NCBI RefSeq assembly: GCF_041624475.1 | Contig: NZ_JBFJUX010000015.1 | Span: forward strand, 10,046-74,045 | Source of the DNA: Litorivivens sp041624475 | Lineage (GTDB): Bacteria; Pseudomonadota; Gammaproteobacteria; Pseudomonadales; Spongiibacteraceae | DNA: 64,000 bases | Reading direction: 5' to 3' | Shown: piece after piece, positions 58,574-64,000 of the stretch | Layout of the letters: each line of letters begins with the position of its first letter | Position numbering within the stretch: the first letter of the stretch is position 1 | The notes under the pieces: model-generated | Database searches by the model: none | The model's input: only the letters and a program-made list of their open reading frames with translations | What the model was told of the DNA's origin: nothing | Translations under genes and position numbers: made by a program

Positions 58574-60049
58574 TTAAACGATCTTCTTCATGGCAGTCAT
58601 GTAGCCGCGCAGTTTGCGGCCGATAACTTCTACCGGGTGGTTGCGCAGCGCTGAGTTGATGGCGATCAGTTGCTGGTTGTCCACACCGTTGTCTGATACG
58701 TCCAGACCTTTTCCGATTACGTCAGTTTTGACCTTGCTCATAAAATCTTTCAGCAGAGGCTTGCAGGCGTGATCGAACAGGTAGCAACCGTACTCGGCGG
58801 TATCGGAAATCACCACGTTCATTTCGTACAGTTTTTTGCGGGCGATGGTGTTGGCGATCAGCGGCGTTTCGTGCAGCGACTCGTAGTAGGCAGACTCGTC
58901 CTTGATACCGGCGGCAACCATGGTTTCGTAGGCCAGCTCAACGCCGGCTTTAACCATGGCGACCATCAGAATGCCATTGTCATAGTATTCCTGCTCGCTG
59001 ATTTCCATGGCGCCGGTTTCCGCTTTTTCAAAAGCGGTTTCGGCAGTTTCTGCGCGCCATTTATGCAGGTTGGCGTCGTCGTTGGCCCAGTCTTCCATCA
59101 TGGTTGTGGAGAAGTGGCCGCTCATGATGTCGTCCTGATGTTTCTCGTACAGCGAGCGCATGATGTCTTTCAGCTCTTCGGCCAGCTCGAAGGCTTTAAC
59201 CTTGGCGGGGTTGGACAGGCGATCCATCATGTGGGTGATGCCGCCGTGCTTGAGGCCTTCGGTGATGGTTTCCCAGCCGTACTGAATCAGCTTGGAGGCG
59301 TAACCGGGGTCAATGCCTTCCTCGACCATCTTGTCGAAGCACAGGATGGAACCGGTTTGCAGCATGCCGCAGAGAATGGTTTGCTCGCCCATCAGGTCGG
59401 ATTTCACTTCCGCAATCGGTGAAGATTCCAGAACACCCGCGCGGTCGCCACCGGTGCCGCTGGCCAGAGCCTTGGCAATTTCCAGTCCGTTGCCGTTGGG
59501 GTCGTTTTCGCGGTGAACGGCGATCAGGGTGGGTACACCAAAGCCGCGCTTGTACTCTTCACGCACTTCAGTGCCGGGGCATTTCGGGCACATCATCACG
59601 ACGGTAATGTCTTTGCGAATCTGCATGCCTTCTTCAACCAGGTTGAAGCCGTGAGCGTAATCCAGACATGAGCCTTCTTTCATCAGCGGCATGATGGCGG
59701 TGACAACGGCGGTGTGCTGCTTGTCCGGGGTAAGGTTCATAACCACGTCGGCGGTCGGGATCAGTTCTTCATAGGTACCGACGGTAAAACCATTCTCGGT
59801 AGCGTTCTGCCAGCTCTTGCGCTTTTCGGCAATGGCTTCGGCGCGCAGTGCGTAGGAAACGTCCAGACCGGAGTCGCGAAGGTTCAGGCCCTGGTTCAGA
59901 CCCTGTGAGCCACAGCCGACGATGACGATTTTTTTGCCTTTCAGAATGTCGCAGCCATTGGCGAATTCGCTGCGGTCCATAAAGCGGCACTTGCCGAGTT
60001 CCTGCAGCTGCACGCGCAGGGGCAGGGTATTGAAGTAGTTCTGACCCAT
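58574..60049 (-). CDS. ilvC: Ketol-acid reductoisomerase, class II
   Basis: IlvC converts acetolactate or acetohydroxybutyrate to the dihydroxy acid with NADPH and Mg. The 491-residue product equals E. coli IlvC in length and is the long class II form, with a duplicated knotted C-terminal domain. The Rossmann motif VIVGCGSQGLNQGLNLRDSG (around residue 45), CPGTEVREEYKRGFG and TILCGMLQTGS are present. I use the ATG of MGQNYFNTLP, with GAGGG seven bases upstream. It diverges from ilvY, the classical arrangement. Confidence 0.97.
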   Translation of the reverse strand: MGQNYFNTLPLRVQLQELGKCRFMDRSEFANGCDILKGKKIVIVGCGSQGLNQGLNLRDSGLDVSYALRAEAIAEKRKSWQNATENGFTVGTYEELIPTADVVMNLTPDKQHTAVVTAIMPLMKEGSCLDYAHGFNLVEEGMQIRKDITVVMMCPKCPGTEVREEYKRGFGVPTLIAVHRENDPNGNGLEIAKALASGTGGDRAGVLESSPIAEVKSDLMGEQTILCGMLQTGSILCFDKMVEEGIDPGYASKLIQYGWETITEGLKHGGITHMMDRLSNPAKVKAFELAEELKDIMRSLYEKHQDDIMSGHFSTTMMEDWANDDANLHKWRAETAETAFEKAETGAMEISEQEYYDNGILMVAMVKAGVELAYETMVAAGIKDESAYYESLHETPLIANTIARKKLYEMNVVISDTAEYGCYLFDHACKPLLKDFMSKVKTDVIGKGLDVSDNGVDNQQLIAINSALRNHPVEVIGRKLRGYMTAMKKIV

Positions 60050-60125
60050 GGGAAAGCCCTCGTGTTGGTTCGTTGAAATCAATGAGCGGTTAAAAACTGG
60101 GCGGCTACGATAGCAGTGTTAGCTT

Positions 60126-60163
60126 GTTGCGTAAAATGATATATGGGTTATATAGTGTTGCGC
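60126..60163. promoter_or_regulatory. Candidate IlvY operator between ilvC and ilvY
   Basis: TATAT-GGGTT-ATATA (60140-60154) is a T-N11-A type LysR box flanked by direct repeats GTTGCG (60126-60131 and 60157-60162), 31 bases apart. The region spans the ilvC/ilvY divergent promoters. Its role is inferred from known IlvY regulation of ilvC by acetolactate. Confidence 0.5.
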
Positions 60164-60190
60164 TAAACGCACTACGGCACTGATAGCCAC

Positions 60191-61075
60191 ATGAATATCA
60201 AAGAGCTCGAAGTTTTCACCCATCTCGCCAAAACCCTGCACTTTGCCAAAACCGGTGAGGCCATGCACCTCAGCGCCTCGGCGGTCAGCCGCACGGTGCA
60301 GCGCATGGAGGAGACGCTGGGGGTGGCGCTGTTCGAGCGGGACAACCGTCGGGTGGTGCTTACGGCGGCTGGCAAAGAGGTGCTGCAGTACAGTGAGCGG
60401 GCGCTTGCTAACTGGCAGGGGCTTTTATCCAGGCTTAACCAGAGTGGCCGCGAGCTCTCCGGTGAATTGAGCGTCTACTGCTCGGTGACTGCCGCGTACG
60501 CGGTGCTGGGGCAGGTGCTGGAGACCTTTCGCAATCGCTATCCGCGCATTGAGCTCAAGCTGCATACCGGCGATCAGGCCGACTCGCTGGAGCGGGTGGT
60601 AGCCGGCGAGGAAGATATTGCGATAACCGCCCGCCCCGAGCAGCTGAACCAGCGCTTGGCCTTTCAGGTGCTCACCCACTCCCCCTTGCGGTTGATTGCC
60701 CCGGCGATTCCCTGTGCCGTGTCCGAAATGCTGAGCGAGCAGGCGCTGCCCTGGGATCGTTTGCCGGTGATTATGTCGGAGCGCGGCGTCGCCCGGCTGG
60801 AGCTGGAGCGCTGGTTCCGCCTGCACGGTATTCGTCCGACTATCTATGCACAAGTCAGCGGCCATGAAGCCATTGCCAGCATGGTGGCGTTAGGGTTGGG
60901 AGTTGGCGTGGTGCCGGAGTTAGTGCTCGCTCACAGTCCGGTGGCGGAGCGGTTGCGGGTGTTGCCGCTGGCCGATGAGATGAAGCCGCTGGCGGTGGGG
61001 GTTTGCACGCTGAAACAGCGGTTAAGCAGCCCGCTGATTGATGCATTTTGGCAGGTTGCCGCGTCCGTTTCCTGA
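60191..61075 (+). CDS. ilvY: LysR-type activator IlvY of ilvC
   Basis: IlvY activates ilvC when acetolactate or acetohydroxybutyrate accumulates. The 294-residue LysR-type protein has an N-terminal winged helix (MNIKELEVFTHLAKTLHFAKTGEAM, then LSASAVSRTVQRMEETLG) and a periplasmic-binding-like effector domain. It reads away from ilvC, sharing the intergenic operator region. Its downstream neighbour pssA follows 83 bases later in the same direction. Confidence 0.92.
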   Translation: MNIKELEVFTHLAKTLHFAKTGEAMHLSASAVSRTVQRMEETLGVALFERDNRRVVLTAAGKEVLQYSERALANWQGLLSRLNQSGRELSGELSVYCSVTAAYAVLGQVLETFRNRYPRIELKLHTGDQADSLERVVAGEEDIAITARPEQLNQRLAFQVLTHSPLRLIAPAIPCAVSEMLSEQALPWDRLPVIMSERGVARLELERWFRLHGIRPTIYAQVSGHEAIASMVALGLGVGVVPELVLAHSPVAERLRVLPLADEMKPLAVGVCTLKQRLSSPLIDAFWQVAASVS

Positions 61076-61158
61076 AACTTGCTAAAATCCCCTGTGTGGG
61101 ACGCGGGTGGGTTTGCTATGCTGCGCCGCAACTGTTCATTCCTGTCATGGAGCCTGTA

Positions 61159-61980
61159 GTGTCTGAAACTGATAACTCGGACGAACCCAAGTATTCGGAG
61201 CAACGCGAATCACTGCTGCTGATTGATGACCATGAAGAAGAGGTGTCGATCAATGGTCGCAAGGTTCGGCGTCGCGGCATCTACCTGTTGCCAAACCTGT
61301 TTACCACAGCGGCGCTGTTTGCCGGGTTCTATGCCATCGTGTCCGGGATGCGCGGTGAGTTTGAAACGGCGGCGATTGCTATTTTTGTGGCCGGTGTGCT
61401 GGACGGCATGGATGGGCGAGTTGCCCGTCTGACCAATACCCAGAGCAAGTTTGGTGAGCAATACGATTCGCTGGCCGACATGGTGTCCTTTGGTGTCGCG
61501 CCGGCGCTGGTCATGTTCAGCTGGTCGCTGGGCAGCTTCGGCAAGCTGGGCTGGGCAGCCACCTTTATCTATATCGCCTGTGCCGCGCTGCGGCTGGCGC
61601 GATTCAATACCCAAATTGCCTCCAGCGACAAAAACTACTTTACGGGGCTGGCCAGCCCGGCCGCCGCTGCGGTTATCGCCGGTACCATCTGGGTCTGCGC
61701 CGATGAGCGTTGGGTCGGTAGCGCTATGCCCTCTGCCTTGCCCTTTTTCTGCGCCTTGCTGACAGCGGTGGTGGGTTTTCTGATGATCGTTAATATTCGC
61801 TACAACAGCTTTAAAGGGATCGATTTGCGCGGTCGGGTTCCCTTTGTGGTGATGATCATCATTGTGCTGGCCTTTGGTCTGGTCACCCTAGATCCGCCGC
61901 GTATTCTGCTGGGTATAGCTGTACTTTACGCCCTTTCTGGTCCGGTCCTGTCTGTTTACCGTAGAACGAAAACCGATTAG
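61159..61980 (+). CDS. pssA: CDP-diacylglycerol-serine O-phosphatidyltransferase
   Basis: PssA joins serine to CDP-diacylglycerol, the first step toward phosphatidylethanolamine, in the inner membrane. The 273-residue protein has a charged soluble start, about six to eight membrane helices and the CDP-alcohol phosphotransferase motif DGMDGRVARLTNT ... FGEQYDSLAD. This is the Gram-positive-type membrane PssA, as in pseudomonads, not the E. coli type. GTG with GGAG six bases upstream is preferred; an ATG 12 bases earlier is possible. Confidence 0.93.
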   Translation: MSETDNSDEPKYSEQRESLLLIDDHEEEVSINGRKVRRRGIYLLPNLFTTAALFAGFYAIVSGMRGEFETAAIAIFVAGVLDGMDGRVARLTNTQSKFGEQYDSLADMVSFGVAPALVMFSWSLGSFGKLGWAATFIYIACAALRLARFNTQIASSDKNYFTGLASPAAAAVIAGTIWVCADERWVGSAMPSALPFFCALLTAVVGFLMIVNIRYNSFKGIDLRGRVPFVVMIIIVLAFGLVTLDPPRILLGIAVLYALSGPVLSVYRRTKTD

Positions 61981-62035
61981 CCGGGGAGTTTTATAACGAT
62001 TCGCCGGTCAGAGTTCTCAAGCCACGGAGATTGAG

Positions 62036-63012
<977 letters not shown>

Positions 63013-63013
<1 letters not shown>

Positions 63014-63600
63014 TGCCCTGGCGCAAGCCGCTGTTGTTTGTTGTCTGTCTGCTGCCGCTGGCCTGGCTGTTGGCGGGAGCGGTCAGCGGCACGTTGGGTC
63101 CCGATCCGGCCAAAAGCCTGGTGCTCTTTACCGGTAGCTGGGCACTCAATTTTCTGCTGCTGACACTCTCGGTCTCACCGCTGAGGCGATGGCTGGGACG
63201 GCCCGGCCTGCTGCGTTACCGGCGTATGCTCGGTCTTTTCTGCTTCTTTTACGCGTCACTGCATGCGCTTTGTGTGGGTACCTATATTCTGGGCTGGGAC
63301 TGGGCCATTCTTCAGGAAGAGCTGAAGGAGCGGCCCTATATACTAGTCGGCTTTCTGGCCTGGCTGACGTTGGTGCCGCTGGCGGCTACCTCAAATCGCG
63401 CGGCAATTCGCCGGCTGGGTCGCCGCTGGCAAACCCTGCATCGCATGGTCTATCTTTCTTTAGGTCTGGCACTGCTGCACCTGTTCTGGCTGGTGCGCTC
63501 TGATCGGGCAGAGGCGGTAGTGTACGGCGTGATTGGTGGTGGTCTTTTGCTGTGGCGGCTCTATAGTCGGCGTAAAGCCCCGATTTTGGCCAAGAAATAG
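63013..63600 (+). CDS. msrQ: Haem-binding membrane subunit MsrQ
   Basis: MsrQ passes electrons from the quinone pool or flavin reductase to MsrP through b-type haems. The 195-residue protein has six membrane helices and conserved His residues in FYASLHALCVGTY and LHRMVYLSLGLALLHLFW. The ATG shares one base with the msrP stop; an in-frame TTG just before is unlikely. The next gene along is an rRNA operon. Confidence 0.94.
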
Positions 63601-63806
63601 CCACTTAGAACTTTTTTTCACTTGCCGTATTGCATCGTCTCGGCGACATCTATATTCTCTCGCTCCCTCGGTTCTGGAGACAGATATCGAGTGCAGGAAG
63701 AGGCTTTTATCGGCTGGGGCGCAAAGGCCAAAGTTGGTGAAATTAGAGGGCTTAAAGGCCTCTCAAATAACCCTCGCAACTTTTTGAAAGTTTTTTGAAA
63801 AAGTAC

Positions 63807-63834
63807 TTGCAGCGCAGAGTAAGGTGTTTATAAT
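63807..63834 (+). promoter_or_regulatory. rRNA operon promoter
   Basis: TTGCAG and a perfect TATAAT are separated by 16 bases, with an A/T-rich UP-like stretch just upstream (63779-63803) and a GC-rich discriminator (GCGCACC) after the -10, as expected for a stringently controlled rRNA promoter repressed by ppGpp. Transcription should start near 63841. The rest of 63601-63800 shows nothing coding. Confidence 0.85.
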
Positions 63835-63842
63835 GCGCACCT

Positions 63843-64000
63843 CGCTTGAGAGACACACTCTTAAGCGACATCGAAAGCCCTGGCGGCTTCGAGCTATTTA
63901 ACAAATCGAGATTAAGTAATTTGTGTGGGCACTTGTGTGGCGATGTGACGACAATCATATCAGACACAAGTGACTCGTAAATTCATGAATTTGAATACGA
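63843..64000 (+). ncRNA. 5' leader of an rRNA operon, with boxB/boxA antitermination signals; 16S gene lies beyond the window
   Basis: Near the predicted start, CGCTTGAGAG and CTCTTAAGCG form a 10-bp hairpin (63843-63867). TCGAA-GCC/GGC-TTCGA (63871-63892) is a second hairpin directly before GAGCTATTTAACA (63891-63903), which matches the rRNA boxA TGCTCTTTAACA. CACTTGTGT/ACACAAGTG (63930-63972) can pair further on. msrP-msrQ preceding an rRNA operon is known in pseudomonads. The 16S 5' end is not reached. Confidence 0.82.

Noticed and set aside
58769..59422. 217-residue frame antisense to ilvC
   Set aside because: ilvC is certain; the reverse frame is a codon-bias shadow.

Overview
The window looks like chromosomal DNA of a free-living, probably marine, gammaproteobacterium. 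Gene order repeatedly matches blocks known from Pseudomonas (gmk-rpoZ-spoT-ridA, pilR-pilS, bamD/rluD-pgeF-clpB, comM/ubiK/glnK-amtB, ilvC-pssA-msrP-msrQ-rrn). Protein sequences and the TorF-type porin in front of glnK-amtB suggest a cellvibrio/spongiibacter-like relative rather than Pseudomonas itself. That placement is inference; no 16S sequence lies inside the window. Nearly all of it is dense, intact coding sequence.

Layout. Positions 1-2.8 kb hold a small accessory patch: an AbiE-type toxin-antitoxin pair with a perfect inverted-repeat operator, and a SEC-C protein. 2.9-7.2 kb is the gmk-rpoZ-spoT block, a small exported protein and ridA. 7.4-15.6 kb carries housekeeping and stress genes (GST, PagL-like lipid A deacylase, rsmD, trmB, haloalkane dehalogenase, rep, comM, ubiK). 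15.7-19.7 kb has a collagen-like secreted protein and a nitrogen-control operon (porin, glnK, amtB) with a clear sigma-54 promoter and NtrC site. 19.7-34.5 kb holds recG, tesB, a cupin, pilR-pilS, nadE, bamD, rluD, pgeF and clpB. 35-37.7 kb is ilvI-ilvH behind a long leader. 37.8-39.8 kb is a two-part sodium symporter.

From 40.0 to 57.0 kb lies the most unusual part: a self-contained type IV filament / type II secretion-like machine. Its plus-strand operon starts with a histidine kinase, a receiver-only regulator and a degenerate-GGDEF/EAL protein. It continues with an assembly ATPase fused at its N terminus to a STAS domain, a GspF-like platform protein and a major pseudopilin. A minus-strand operon follows with four minor pseudopilins. 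One of these carries six Ca-binding-type Asp-rich loops. Another is a 733-residue tip-like protein with a DNRLRE-like domain, a propeller-like region and a C-terminal beta-sandwich-like region. A last plus-strand operon encodes PilM/N/O/P-like alignment proteins and a short MshL/PilQ-like secretin. No prepilin peptidase or retraction ATPase is present. The locus sits between ilvIH and ilvC, genes that are adjacent in Pseudomonas, so it looks like an insertion into a conserved neighbourhood.

From 57.1 kb to the end come an RMD1/DUF155 protein, a VOC protein, the divergent ilvC-ilvY pair, pssA, msrP-msrQ, and the promoter and leader of an rRNA operon whose 16S gene starts just beyond the window. 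Intergenic hairpins of a CCCTCACCC...GGGTGAGGG repeat family occur at four or five sites.
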